DNA of 64,000 nt. It comes from Planomicrobium soli. GTDB lineage: Bacteria; Bacillota; Bacilli; Bacillales_A; Planococcaceae. Shown piece by piece: positions 26,180 through 34,454 of the stretch (the first letter of the stretch is position 1; each line of letters starts with the position of its first letter). A program made the position numbers and the translations under genes. The stretch lies in the NCBI RefSeq assembly GCF_003014655.1, contig NZ_PYAT01000002.1, positions 62,001-126,000 of the forward strand. The letters run 5' to 3'. The notes below the pieces were generated by a model. The model searched no databases, was not told where the DNA came from, and saw nothing but the letters and a program-made list of their open reading frames with translations.

Positions 26180-26614
26180 TTACTCAATCATAATGCGGTG
26201 TGATTTTTCTTGTTTTTCTTCTTCCTTAGGGCGTGGGACTTGAAGCATCAATACGCCTTCTTTGAAAGATCCGGAAATATTTTCTTGCTCAATTTCACCA
26301 ATGTAGAAGCTGCGTTTGAATGAACCGTATGAACGTTCTTTTCGGATAAAGCGTCCGTCCTGCTCTTCCGCTTCTTTTTTCATTTCTTTTTTGCCCCGGA
26401 TTTCCAAATAACCGTCTTTGTACTCAACATCAATATCTTCTTTAGTGAATCCAGGCAGATCCACCATGAACTCATAGTGATTTTCTTTTTCCTTGATATC
26501 TACTTGCGGAAAATGAGTTTCCCCAAAAAATTTATTAAAAAAGTCAGTTTCCAATCCACTTCCTAAAAGGCTTGGGAATAACTCAGTCCGTCTTCTCGGA
26601 AATAAAGTACTCAT
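26180..26614 (-). CDS. Small heat shock protein, Hsp20 family
   Basis: The protein is 144 residues from the ATG at 26614 (AAAGGAGA upstream). It has an alpha-crystallin domain at about 35-135 (FPQVDIKEKENHYEFMVDLPGFTKEDIDVEYKDGYLEIRG, then GSFKRSFYIGE and GSFKEGVLMLQVPRP). Hsp20 proteins hold unfolding proteins for refolding by other chaperones. A long leader of about 245 bases separates it from a consensus promoter; the leader contains a strong structured element with a U-tract. I see no CIRCE or CtsR repeat there. Confidence 0.92.
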   Translation of the reverse strand: MSTLFPRRRTELFPSLLGSGLETDFFNKFFGETHFPQVDIKEKENHYEFMVDLPGFTKEDIDVEYKDGYLEIRGKKEMKKEAEEQDGRFIRKERSYGSFKRSFYIGEIEQENISGSFKEGVLMLQVPRPKEEEKQEKSHRIMIE

Positions 26615-26683
26615 GGTAACCGTCTCCTTTAAATTTGATTTTTTGGTGTCTAGCAATATCTCAAAACCCAATGCTTCAGAGAA

Positions 26684-26764
26684 TCAGGGGAACACAAAAA
26701 AGCAATCTGATGGCTGACCCCTAAGGGTTCTGCCTTCCCATTCCATCACCTTCTCGGCCCACAT
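26684..26764 (-). CDS. Possible 26-codon leader peptide before hsp20
   Basis: On the minus strand an ATG at 26764, with AAAGGAG 10 bases upstream, opens a 26-codon frame starting MWAEKVMEWEG and ending CFFVFP. It spans the structured element and its U-tract, as leader peptides of attenuators do. Composition gives no hint at a sensed amino acid. It could be chance. Confidence 0.25.
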   Translation of the reverse strand: MWAEKVMEWEGRTLRGQPSDCFFVFP

Positions 26765-26780
26765 TGCCAAACTGCTCCTT
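26696..26780 (-). ncRNA. Candidate structured RNA or attenuator in the hsp20 leader
   Basis: On the minus strand AGCAGTTTGG (26767-26776) pairs over ten positions, with three G-U pairs, with TCAGATTGCT (26701-26710), followed by a run of T at 26696-26700. Inside lies a hairpin GGC-ACCC-TTAG-GGGT-GCC. A consensus promoter is about 85 bases upstream. Together these predict a transcript that can end here, about 90 bases before hsp20. It could be a terminator-attenuator for hsp20 or an independent small RNA. It does not match riboswitch classes I know. Confidence 0.45.
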
Positions 26781-26863
26781 TCTATTGAATTGCGTCGTTT
26801 ACTTAAGAGATGCATTTCCTAATAATAATTAGATTATTCCGTTTTTTTATTTCCCCAATAAAA

Positions 26864-26891
26864 ATTATATTTATTTTTTTTTACTTGTCAA
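26864..26891 (-). promoter_or_regulatory. Consensus SigA promoter for the hsp20 leader
   Basis: TTGACA (26886-26891) and TATAAT (26864-26869), both perfect consensus, are separated by 16 bases of A-rich sequence. Transcription should begin near 26857 and run toward hsp20. Confidence 0.8.
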
Positions 26892-27036
26892 TCAATTTGA
26901 TATGAAAAAACTAAAAAATTATTATAAATTGACGCTGATACTTACAAGCTTACTAATGCTTAACTCCTCTTATTTCTGGTCATTCGCCTTACACCTTGCC
27001 CGATAATTTGTTTTACTTGCATCCATGGGGCAAAAG

Positions 27037-27071
27037 AAACCCTTAAGGAACGAATAGTTCCTTAAGGGTTT
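27037..27071. terminator. Intrinsic terminator of the ohr operon
   Basis: AAACCCTTAAGGAAC (27037-27051), loop GAATA, GTTCCTTAAGGGTTT (27057-27071): a perfect 15-bp stem directly after the peroxidase gene. Confidence 0.85.
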
Positions 27072-27076
27072 CAAGC

Positions 27077-27562
27077 TTACATATTGGCTTTTCCTACTAC
27101 TTTTTTTATATCTTTTTCGAACGATTCCGGCTTGTCTTTCGGCGCATAGCGGCCTATGATATTGCCTTCTTGATCGACAAGGAACTTTGTAAAATTCCAT
27201 TTGATGCTGTTGCTCAAAAAACCTTTCGAATTATCTGTTAAGTAACGGAATAAAGGATGAGCGTTTTTTCCATTAACATTGACAATATCGTGCATCGGAA
27301 ATGTGACACCATAACTCATCCGGCAAGCTTCGGCAGCTTCTTCCGCCTTATCCAACTCTTGACGGAACTGGTTGGAAGGAAATCCGAGAACTACTAAGCC
27401 ATCCTCTTTATACTCTTTGTAAAGGTGCTCCAGGTTATCGAATTGTCCGCTTAGACCACATTTTGTCGCTGTATTCACAATTAACATCGGACGGCCCTTA
27501 TACTCGCTTAACGGATATTCTTCTCCTGTCGATTTGGTAACAGAAATGTCGTAGATCCCCAT
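27077..27562 (-). CDS. Glutathione peroxidase-family thiol peroxidase
   Basis: A 161-residue cytoplasmic peroxidase of the glutathione peroxidase fold. The catalytic set is Cys35 (NTATKCGLSGQF), Gln65 (FPSNQF), Trp122 and Asn123 (IKWNFTKFLVD). A second cysteine at 80 (AACRMSYG) is a likely resolving cysteine, so thioredoxin-dependent reduction of peroxides is expected as in other bacterial members. It uses Cys rather than selenocysteine. It is the last gene of the ohr-ohrR-gpx unit. The start ATG has AAAGGGGAG upstream. Confidence 0.92.
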   Translation of the reverse strand: MGIYDISVTKSTGEEYPLSEYKGRPMLIVNTATKCGLSGQFDNLEHLYKEYKEDGLVVLGFPSNQFRQELDKAEEAAEACRMSYGVTFPMHDIVNVNGKNAHPLFRYLTDNSKGFLSNSIKWNFTKFLVDQEGNIIGRYAPKDKPESFEKDIKKVVGKANM

Positions 27563-27592
27563 TTTATTTTCTCCCCTTTCTTGAAATGGCGC

Positions 27593-28030
27593 CTATAAGT
27601 CCATATCAGAGAACGCCAAATTCAATTGTTTCAAATTTTTCATCAATGTAATTGCACTCATATCGATAAAATTGCAGTTGATGACTTTGTCGTATATAGC
27701 CTGCTCAATTGCCTCTTTTTCTTCCTGAGCTTTTTGAGTCAAGGAAAGCACATATGCCCGTTTGTCTTCATCTGACTGCCGTTTAATCAAGCGCCCCTGT
27801 GCAATCATTCGGCTGATGATCGGATTCAGTGTACCGATTCCCAGACCAAGCCGGTTCCCGATATCTTTTGTCAACAAGTGGTCTTCTTCCCATAGCACCA
27901 GAAGGACCAGATACTGTGGAAATGTCAGATTGAACGGTTCAAGCGTGCGTGCATATAATTTCGTAAAATTACTCGATGCTTTATATAGTTCAAAACACAA
28001 TTGCTGATCGAGTTTGGAGGGCAATGCCAC
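27593..28030 (-). CDS. ohrR: MarR-family organic peroxide regulator OhrR
   Basis: The protein has 145 residues from the GTG at 28030. The N-terminal KLDQQLCFELYKASSNFTKLYA contains the single reactive cysteine of OhrR (Cys12 here, Cys15 in Bacillus), and the winged-helix core follows (FPQYLVLLVLWEEDHLLTKDIGNRL). Organic hydroperoxides oxidise the cysteine and release the repressor from DNA. It follows ohr by 23 bases and precedes a glutathione peroxidase gene. The GTG at 28039 is an alternative start, but AGGTG is better placed for 28030. Expected operator: the palindrome before ohr. Confidence 0.9.
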   Translation of the reverse strand: MALPSKLDQQLCFELYKASSNFTKLYARTLEPFNLTFPQYLVLLVLWEEDHLLTKDIGNRLGLGIGTLNPIISRMIAQGRLIKRQSDEDKRAYVLSLTQKAQEEKEAIEQAIYDKVINCNFIDMSAITLMKNLKQLNLAFSDMDL

Positions 28031-28053
28031 AAGAATCACACCTATACTATATT

Positions 28054-28470
28054 TTATAAAACGGTGATTTCAACATCGATAGAATCTTTTACCGCTTTGG
28101 AATATGGGCAGAAATGATGCGCTTTGTCTACGTATTCCCGTTTTTTCTCATCATCCAAGCCAATAATCTCCACTTCCAGTTTAGCTGCTAACTTAACCCC
28201 GCCGTCTTTATCTCCAACTAAAGCAATCGTCGCCTTGACTTCGCTTTTTTCCACTTCCACTTTATCACGTTCCAACACCATTTCCAATGCACTATTAAAG
28301 CAAGCACTGTAACCTGCTGCAAATAATTGCTCCGGATTAGTAGCTGTTGTTGCCTCTCCACCTAGAGCTTGCGGTTTTGCCACATCCAAATAGAAAATGT
28401 GATCTTCTGAGTAAACAGCCCCTTGTCTTCCACCTGTGTTAATAACTGTAGTTTCATAAAGTGATTTCAT
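28054..28470 (-). CDS. ohr: Organic hydroperoxide resistance protein Ohr
   Basis: Ohr (138 residues from ATG 28470, GGAGGAAATTATTA upstream) is a lipoyl-dependent thiol peroxidase that reduces fatty-acid and other organic hydroperoxides. The two active-site cysteines are Cys57 (GYSACF) and Cys121 (HHFCPYS), with Arg15 and Glu48 nearby as expected. An alternative start at 28491 would place the ribosome binding site inside the gene. It is the first gene of an operon with ohrR and a peroxidase, behind a palindromic operator candidate. Ohr needs lipoylated partner proteins, which links it loosely to the lipM-lipA genes in this window. Confidence 0.95.
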   Translation of the reverse strand: MKSLYETTVINTGGRQGAVYSEDHIFYLDVAKPQALGGEATTATNPEQLFAAGYSACFNSALEMVLERDKVEVEKSEVKATIALVGDKDGGVKLAAKLEVEIIGLDDEKKREYVDKAHHFCPYSKAVKDSIDVEITVL

Positions 28471-28489
28471 TAATAATTTCCTCCTGAAC

Positions 28490-28513
28490 ATTTATATCGT
28501 GTACGATATAAAT
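28490..28513. promoter_or_regulatory. Candidate OhrR operator
   Basis: ATTTATATCG and CGATATAAAT form perfect 10-base arms around TGTA, 20 bases before the ohr start and just downstream of a probable promoter (TTTACA, 17 bases, TAGTAT on the minus strand). Position and symmetry suit a MarR/OhrR repressor. Confidence 0.65.
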
Positions 28514-28710
28514 ACTAAAGAAAAACTTCTGCGATGTAAAATAATTTGCTTATTTATTTTTCTATCAAAAAAAACCAGTGAAGGCCTCAACAAGTCGAGG
28601 GTTGCTGCTTTTTCTTCTTTACTCATGTACTTTTAGCTATGGAGCCGTTTTATGGAATGGCAAAAGTGCTATCCATTCCAATGGAGTAAGAGAGTTTCTC
28701 AACAAACTAA

Positions 28711-28739
28711 AATGACCGCCCTCTAAGGCAGTCTTTTAC
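28711..28739 (-). terminator. Probable intrinsic terminator
   Basis: GACCGCC (28714-28720) pairs with GGCAGTC (28727-28733) with one G-U pair; ATTTTAG follows on the minus strand. It ends the 107-residue hypothetical gene. Confidence 0.55.
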
Positions 28740-29059
28740 TTCATCTGGACACGATTTTTTGTCAGGTAGATAGGTGTTAAAAAATAGAGTTCTTTATGAC
28801 AAATAGTGGATACTCTTAACAATTCAAGAAAAACACTTTCCGATATCCCATATGTGTACATGCTATTAGGCATGGTTCGAAGTTTTTCGCTTGCCTGTTC
28901 CCAGTTTACCTCTTCAATTTCAACCCAAGTAGTTTTTGTCTTAGCTGCGGTTTTTACGATTAGCCTTGCGAACAAAGTAATATATACTGTACCGTCTTCT
29001 GCATGTATATCTTTTACTCGAGTGAAATAATAAGACCTTCCTTTCACAAACAATGACAT
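28736..29059 (-). CDS. Hypothetical protein, 107 aa
   Basis: I do not recognise this protein. The start at 29059 is chosen because GGGGAGGG lies 8 bases before the ATG; the frame extends upstream to 29221 without a better site. The sequence opens MSLFVKGRSYYFTRVKDIHAEDG and alternates strand-like segments (TVYITLFARLIVKTAAKTKTTWVEIEEVNW) with a helical end. No signal peptide, membrane span or metal motif is visible. It is a single minus-strand gene with a weak terminator. Confidence 0.5.
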   Translation of the reverse strand: MSLFVKGRSYYFTRVKDIHAEDGTVYITLFARLIVKTAAKTKTTWVEIEEVNWEQASEKLRTMPNSMYTYGISESVFLELLRVSTICHKELYFLTPIYLTKNRVQMK

Positions 29060-29275
29060 CTGGCTTTCCCTCCCCAGTAAGCAGCTACCTAAAGCACCAA
29101 ACCTATATTCAAACGGCTTTGCTTTCATCTTCCTGCCTATAAGATACAGCACTACATACAAGATACAAACCGATGGACGTGATGAACCATTTCTTCTATG
29201 TAATAAGGATTTTTTCGCCAATGCTTAGTATTCCGTGGGTGTTGTTCATTTAGTGGACTGTCGATTTTCCAGCTG

Positions 29276-29992
29276 CTAATCGCTCGTTTCAGCATAAGAA
29301 TTATTAGGTTTTAAGATAAATACGATATATCCCAAATCGCGTTCAAAGTCCCAATCGAGGAAAGTTTCAGATATAAGCCGCTTTAATATAGGTTCAAATT
29401 CAATATTGCCCAATACTTTTTGTTCCAATTGCCATTTAGCCCGCTTTAATTCTTCTACATGGCCACGCTTGATCAATTCTTTTTCAATCGGCAGCAAGAA
29501 ATTAGAACGCCGGACTAAAATAGTTCGGTTATCCAGCCAATACGTTTCTAATTCTTCAGGAGCTTTTTCGGATAGAATATTGGCTTTGATCAATTTGTCC
29601 TGGAATTTTTCCTCGCTCACTTCATCTGGCCATTCTAATGTACTTTTATCTACGTCTCCATCAAAAACACCAATCACAATTCCGGTCTTTTGTTCCAAGT
29701 TCCAATCAGAGTAAATTTCATTTAACTCCAGCTTACTGATATTTTTTAACTCTTGCACAACTTCCTCTTTCATATTGTCCATCAACATATCCCGTGTTTC
29801 CAAGACACGGCGCTCCTCGTTCTGCTGAAGAAGAAATTTTTCCATCGGTGTAATAAAGCCGCGAAAATGAATAGTTATAAATGGAGGGCTGAGGGTGACA
29901 TGCACAGAAGTAGGACCCTTGCCAAAATAAGTGCGCATCAGAGCTGAAATGTAAGAGCCGACTTCTTTATGCGGTTTCTTTTCTAGTTTCAT
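29276..29992 (-). CDS. DUF2294 protein with two tandem domains
   Basis: The protein has 238 residues from ATG 29992 (GGGAGG upstream). It consists of two copies of a DUF2294-type domain. The first (about 5-115) contains ALMRTYFGKGPTSVHVTLSPPFITIHFRGFITPMEKFLL and ends SDWNLEQKTGIVIGVF; the second (about 135-230) shows the matching TYWLDNRTILVRRSNFLLPIEKELI and LDWDFERDLGYIVFIL. The internal repeat is plain from these blocks. DUF2294 function is unknown; such proteins are cytoplasmic. An upstream start at 30166 has no support. Confidence 0.72.
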   Translation of the reverse strand: MKLEKKPHKEVGSYISALMRTYFGKGPTSVHVTLSPPFITIHFRGFITPMEKFLLQQNEERRVLETRDMLMDNMKEEVVQELKNISKLELNEIYSDWNLEQKTGIVIGVFDGDVDKSTLEWPDEVSEEKFQDKLIKANILSEKAPEELETYWLDNRTILVRRSNFLLPIEKELIKRGHVEELKRAKWQLEQKVLGNIEFEPILKRLISETFLDWDFERDLGYIVFILKPNNSYAETSD

Positions 29993-30335
29993 TCGATACC
30001 TCCCTTCCTTTTTGAAATCTTCTGTCTGATTATGTTTTTCCACACAAGTTGTTTCAACGAAATAAAAAAAGCCGAAAAGATTCTCCTTTTCAGGAAGTCT
30101 TTTCGGCTTTGTTAGCAGCGCTATAGTCTGTAACACTTCACCATTTTTTGTGTAATTTACTATCATATTGCTGTTCGTGGAGAAGCACAGTTTGAAGATT
30201 CATAGGATGTACTAAAATGGAAACTCTATTGTTTTCCAAGCACTTTTATTATACATGACGCGATTAAACAAGAGCAAGCTGGAAAAAGCTCTTTTATTTG
30301 CTCAAAAGCTGCCTTTAGCGGCAAACTTGATTTTC
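29993..30335. other. Intergenic region with terminator
   Basis: The gap holds the DUF2294 promoter region and the hairpin at 30068-30110. Nothing coding is visible. Confidence 0.5.
30068..30110. terminator. Intrinsic terminator of the glucobiose operon
   Basis: AAAGCCGAAAAGA pairs with TCTTTTCGGCTTT across a 17-base loop region that can extend pairing; a seven-A run on its left gives a T-run for minus-strand transcripts arriving from the GH65 gene. Confidence 0.8.
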
Positions 30336-32609
30336 TTACTTTACACTCACTTTGCTCCCACTTTTCAAGTAAAGCGTTTCGCCATTATGGGTAATATTCA
30401 GCCCTTCCCCTTCTAAGACAATATAAGTGGTGGCCTCTCTATCTTTATGCACTTTCAGCAAGCGGCCCTGATAGCGTAGTCGAAACTCCAGTGAATTCCA
30501 TTCGACCGGAAGAGCCGGAGCCAGGGAAAGTCCGTTTTCTTTCAAGCGCAAACCGGCAAATCCATAGACTATTCCAAGCCAAGTACCGCCCATATTAGCC
30601 ATATGCAACCCATCTTTTGTGTTTTTATGGGTATTTTCCAAATCAAGGCGGGCTGTTTCATTAAAATAATCATAAGCCTTTTCTTGATAACCGAGTTTCG
30701 ATGCCATAATGCTATGAACACAAGACGACAGCGAAGAATCGTGTGTTGTGATTTGTTCATAATAGTCATACGAATTTTTAATGGTTTCAAAATCTTGTTC
30801 GTCTTCAAGAAGAAAATGCGCAAGCACCGTATCTGCCTGCTTTAGCACTTGATAACGATACAATGTCAATGGATGATAATTCAACAACAGCGGATATTTT
30901 TCAGAAGGCGTATTTTTCAGATCCCATCGGGCCTTTTGCAAAAAGCTGTCATCTTGGGCATTGATGCCAAGCGTTTCATCATACGGCAAGTACATATTGA
31001 CTCCCGCACTTTGCCAGATACCCACTTCTGTTTCCGTCAGTCCTAGTTGGCTGGCTAAATGATGCAAGCGGTCGCTGTCCACAGCTTTAAGTAACTCATA
31101 CACTTTAGCCGCCCACAATAGATTGTGTTTAGCCATAGCGTTTGTGTAATAGTTGTTGTTGACGATGCACGTGTATTCGTCTGGCCCAGTAACCGAATCG
31201 ATCCGGAATCGGCCATTTTGCATATGACCGGCATCCGCCCACAGACGCGCTGTTTCAAACAGCACTTCAGCCATGTAATCTTTCATGAATTCTTCATCTT
31301 TTGTGGCCAAGTAATATTGGATATAACTGTATGCAATGTCTGCACTTATGTGGTATTGAGCCGTCCCGGCCGGGAAGAATGCCGAGTTTTCCGAGCCGGT
31401 GATAGTGCGCCAAGGAAACAAGGCGCCTTGACTATGCCCCATCTCTTTCGCCCGCTGCCTCGCACTGTCTAAGATCGAGTAACGATGCAACAATAAATTT
31501 TTGGCAATTTCCGGGTTAGTCATCAAAAATACCGGAAAAATGTAAATCTCAGTATCCCAGAAATAATGTCCTTCGTACCCTTCGCCTGACAATCCTTTAG
31601 CTGAGATGTTGCTAGCCGGGTCTTTGCCTACCGATTGCAAAAGCTGGTACAAGTTAAAGCGGATTCCTTCCTGGACGCGCACATCTCCATCAATGGCTAT
31701 ATCTGCGACCTCCCAGTAAGCATCCAAATACGTTTTTTGCTCTGCAAGCAATTCCTCGAAAGGCTTGTTTTGCAATGAGGCAAGAATGTTCACAGCTTTT
31801 TCAGCAACATTACTGCCATGTCTCATAGTGTCGGTATAGACGTTGAGTTTGGTGAAGCGGAAAGGTTCTTCGCCTTCGCAAACATAAGTTTCTTCTACAC
31901 TTGAATCTGTTGCCTTGCTATCGTATGTATGACTTCCGGATTCAATGGCAGAACAAGAAACGCAAGCTACTTCAAGATTGGTTACGTAAGTAGTATCCTT
32001 AACAATACTGAACCGATTTTCTTGCCGCACTTCTGTTACATGAAGCCGCTTTGCATGGCCAGATGCAAGCCGTGGGTCTTCTTTATCAACAAAGTTCGAA
32101 ACGTCGCCATTAACTGTGGACACAAATTTCACGTGGCTGATTGGGCTAATTGCCTCCACTTCGATATCTAAAGCAAATAATTCTCTTGTCACAAATGAAA
32201 CGAGGCGCCGAAAATAAATTTTCACTTCTTTTCCTTGGGGTGATATCCAATGAACGATGCGCTCCGCAAAACCTTTGTCCATATGCAGATTGCGCTCACA
32301 GAAAAGAACTTCTCCTTCAAACAGCGAAAAAAGCTCTCCATCTAAGTAAATTTGTACAGTCTGAGCATCAATGACATTTAATATTTTTTGCTGAGTTTCC
32401 GGAAATCCATAAAGTTTTTCTCCATATGTGATTTCTGTTTCATCATGGAATGCATTTATATAGGTGCCTCGAATGGATTTATAATCTTCCTTATATCCTT
32501 CCTCGAAATTCCCCCTGACACCCAGATAACCGTTTCCTAAAGATAAAAGGCTTTCGTTTACCAATAAGTTCGGATTATCCAGTTCAAACTTCGTTATTTT
32601 CCAGGTCAT
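30336..32609 (-). CDS. GH65 alpha-glucobiose phosphorylase (kojibiose/trehalose type)
   Basis: The protein has 757 residues from ATG 32609 (AAGGAGTG upstream). It has the GH65 layout: an N-terminal beta-sandwich (LLSLGNGYLGVRGNFEEGY), an (alpha/alpha)6 barrel and a C-terminal beta-sheet domain. The general acid is Glu478 in TGPDEY, followed by CIVNNNYYTN; FWDTEIY and FPAGTAQYHISADIAY flank the active site. GH65 phosphorylases split alpha-glucosyl disaccharides with phosphate into beta-glucose 1-phosphate and glucose. Motif details are closer to kojibiose or trehalose phosphorylases than to maltose phosphorylase, but specificity is not settled. It follows pgmB by 37 bases and ends the operon. 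Confidence 0.88.
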   Translation of the reverse strand: MTWKITKFELDNPNLLVNESLLSLGNGYLGVRGNFEEGYKEDYKSIRGTYINAFHDETEITYGEKLYGFPETQQKILNVIDAQTVQIYLDGELFSLFEGEVLFCERNLHMDKGFAERIVHWISPQGKEVKIYFRRLVSFVTRELFALDIEVEAISPISHVKFVSTVNGDVSNFVDKEDPRLASGHAKRLHVTEVRQENRFSIVKDTTYVTNLEVACVSCSAIESGSHTYDSKATDSSVEETYVCEGEEPFRFTKLNVYTDTMRHGSNVAEKAVNILASLQNKPFEELLAEQKTYLDAYWEVADIAIDGDVRVQEGIRFNLYQLLQSVGKDPASNISAKGLSGEGYEGHYFWDTEIYIFPVFLMTNPEIAKNLLLHRYSILDSARQRAKEMGHSQGALFPWRTITGSENSAFFPAGTAQYHISADIAYSYIQYYLATKDEEFMKDYMAEVLFETARLWADAGHMQNGRFRIDSVTGPDEYTCIVNNNYYTNAMAKHNLLWAAKVYELLKAVDSDRLHHLASQLGLTETEVGIWQSAGVNMYLPYDETLGINAQDDSFLQKARWDLKNTPSEKYPLLLNYHPLTLYRYQVLKQADTVLAHFLLEDEQDFETIKNSYDYYEQITTHDSSLSSCVHSIMASKLGYQEKAYDYFNETARLDLENTHKNTKDGLHMANMGGTWLGIVYGFAGLRLKENGLSLAPALPVEWNSLEFRLRYQGRLLKVHKDREATTYIVLEGEGLNITHNGETLYLKSGSKVSVK

Positions 32610-32646
32610 TATCTGCCCACTCCTTGGTTGCCTGTATTTTCTGTTA

Positions 32647-33321
32647 CTAGCTTTTCTTTTGGTACTGCTCAATAATTTTTTCAAAAACCAATTCGGAAGT
32701 GTTCCCAACTAAATAATCGGCGTGCGGTAAATGAGCTGCATCTCCGACTCCAACTGAAAACATCTTCGCTTTATTCAAAGCCTCTATACCAGCGGCTGCA
32801 TCTTCAATTCCAATACAATCCCAATAAGCAATCCCCAAAGCATCTGCTGCAGTCGTGAACGTTTCAGGATCCGGTTTCCCTCTTTTTACTTTTGAAGCGT
32901 CCACTATATAATCAAAATAGCCTGTCAGACCAAGTTTATCCAATATGGCCGGAGCATTTTTACTGGCTGAACCTAATGCGACTTTCAAGTTCGCTTTTTT
33001 ATTCTCAATCAATAGTGCTTCAATTCCTGGAAGAATGTGAGAAGGATCGACTGCTTCAATCAATTCCAAGTAGTATTCATTTTTACGGGTTGCGAGCTTT
33101 TCCTTTTCTTCAAGGGAAAATGCCGGTATGGAAGGATCTAGATTCAAAATACGGTCCAGCGAATCCATGCGGCTGATTCCTTTAAGTTGTTCATTAAACT
33201 GGCGGTCAAAAAAGATGCCAAGCTCTTCTGCTAGTTTTTTCCATGCAAAAAAATGAAACTCTGCTGTGTCGGTGATTACACCGTCAAGGTCGTAGATAAA
33301 AGCTTGTGGATATCGTGTCAT
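32647..33321 (-). CDS. pgmB: Beta-phosphoglucomutase
   Basis: A 224-residue HAD-superfamily enzyme that converts beta-glucose 1-phosphate to glucose 6-phosphate through a glucose 1,6-bisphosphate intermediate. The nucleophile motif is FIYDLDGVITDTAEFHFFAWKKLA, the cap has RMDSLDRIL, and the core shows ALGSASKNAP and GKPDPETF with GIEDAAAGIEA. All are typical of PgmB. It removes the product of the GH65 phosphorylases encoded at both ends of the operon. ATG 33321 is used instead of TTG 33345 because AGAGG lies between them. Spacing to lacI-like gene upstream is 28 bases. Confidence 0.95.
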   Translation of the reverse strand: MTRYPQAFIYDLDGVITDTAEFHFFAWKKLAEELGIFFDRQFNEQLKGISRMDSLDRILNLDPSIPAFSLEEKEKLATRKNEYYLELIEAVDPSHILPGIEALLIENKKANLKVALGSASKNAPAILDKLGLTGYFDYIVDASKVKRGKPDPETFTTAADALGIAYWDCIGIEDAAAGIEALNKAKMFSVGVGDAAHLPHADYLVGNTSELVFEKIIEQYQKKS

Positions 33322-33349
33322 ATAATAGATTCCTCTCTTTTTCAAGCAC

Positions 33350-34372
33350 CTAATCGCTTGGTAGTGTTCTTACGCTTCCCCGCGCCATTAATTGATGCTT
33401 GACCCAAATGTGCTGGCGCTCCAATTTATTTTCTTTTATGTCTTGAAGCAGACGGGCAGCCACTCCTCCGATTTCGACAAAATCTTGCTGAATCGTTGTC
33501 AGCGGTGGTTGGGTGAAACTACTGAAAACCAAATCGTCAAATCCGGTCACTGAAACATCTTCAGGTATTTGCAGGCCAGCTTCTTTCACTGCCGACATAA
33601 CTCCAAAAGCCATCAAATCGCTAAAACATAAAAAGGCCGTCGGCTGCTTTTTCTGCAAATACGCTTTGCTTAACTGATATGCTGTTTCTTCGGAAAAATC
33701 GGCATCCAAGACATCTACATCGCTCAATTTCATGCCATGAGCAACTAACGCCTCTTCAACTCCTTTCATCCGTTCTTTGTTCACATATGTTTCTTCGGTC
33801 CCTCCAATGATGACAAGGTTGCGATGATTCCGTTCCAGCAGGTAGAGCGTTATTTCCTTGCCCGCTTGCGCATTGTTGATGGAAACGCTGCCAATCATGC
33901 CGTTTTCAGTTTCGTTCATAATATCGAGCACAACACACGGAATGTCCGTATCGATCAATTCTTTGTAGTATGGGTCATCTGTGCGTATTCCTTGCAAAAT
34001 CGCACCGCCAATATTGCGCTCCCGGCAATATTGAACGTAGCTTTGCTGTTTCTGTTTTTGAGTATCAATAAGATTTATCGACAACTCAAAGCGGCTTTCT
34101 GAAATTTCGCGGTAAACCCCTTTGAATATATCGAACGCATTATTGTCTTTTATGTTGTCATTAAGGACTCCTGAAGAAATCAGACCAAATGTCATTTGTT
34201 TTTTTGAAGACAGGTTTTTCGCTACAATATTCGGTGTATAATTCAGTTCTTTTGCGACAGCGAAAATGCGCTGGCGCGTTTCTTCACTTACATCCACATA
34301 ATTATTATAAGTTTTTGAAACTACACTGATTGATACCCCGGCTTTTTTGGCAACATCTTTGATAGTAGCCAT
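33350..34372 (-). CDS. LacI-family sugar regulator
   Basis: This 340-residue repressor starts ATIKDVAKKAGVSISVVSKTYNNYVDVSEETRQRI, the LacI helix-turn-helix and hinge, followed by a periplasmic-binding-like effector domain (about 60-340) that senses sugar. It sits inside the glucobiose operon and probably represses it until the disaccharide or a phosphosugar is present. The start at 34372 gives the standard N-terminus; the longer frame to 34450 has no family support. Candidate operator: CGAAAACGTTTTAG upstream of the first operon gene. Confidence 0.9.
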   Translation of the reverse strand: MATIKDVAKKAGVSISVVSKTYNNYVDVSEETRQRIFAVAKELNYTPNIVAKNLSSKKQMTFGLISSGVLNDNIKDNNAFDIFKGVYREISESRFELSINLIDTQKQKQQSYVQYCRERNIGGAILQGIRTDDPYYKELIDTDIPCVVLDIMNETENGMIGSVSINNAQAGKEITLYLLERNHRNLVIIGGTEETYVNKERMKGVEEALVAHGMKLSDVDVLDADFSEETAYQLSKAYLQKKQPTAFLCFSDLMAFGVMSAVKEAGLQIPEDVSVTGFDDLVFSSFTQPPLTTIQQDFVEIGGVAARLLQDIKENKLERQHIWVKHQLMARGSVRTLPSD

Positions 34373-34454
34373 CCTCAACATCACTTCCTGAAAAATAATA
34401 GGTACAATGCATAAAGTCCATTTAGAGAAAACGCGGTCCACCCTTTTCAATCAA

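Larger units (their letters stand above)
26615..27076. other. Leader and promoter region of hsp20
   Basis: This gap contains the hsp20 leader (about 26615-26857), the promoter at 26864-26891, and the terminator of the peroxidase gene at 27037-27071. See the separate entries. The rest is AT-rich with no visible gene. Confidence 0.6.

Noticed and set aside
26690-26790. Fluoride, T-box or other known riboswitch before hsp20
   Set aside because: GATGG and GAACCC-like words are present, but the ordered conserved elements of the fluoride aptamer and the T-box signature are missing.
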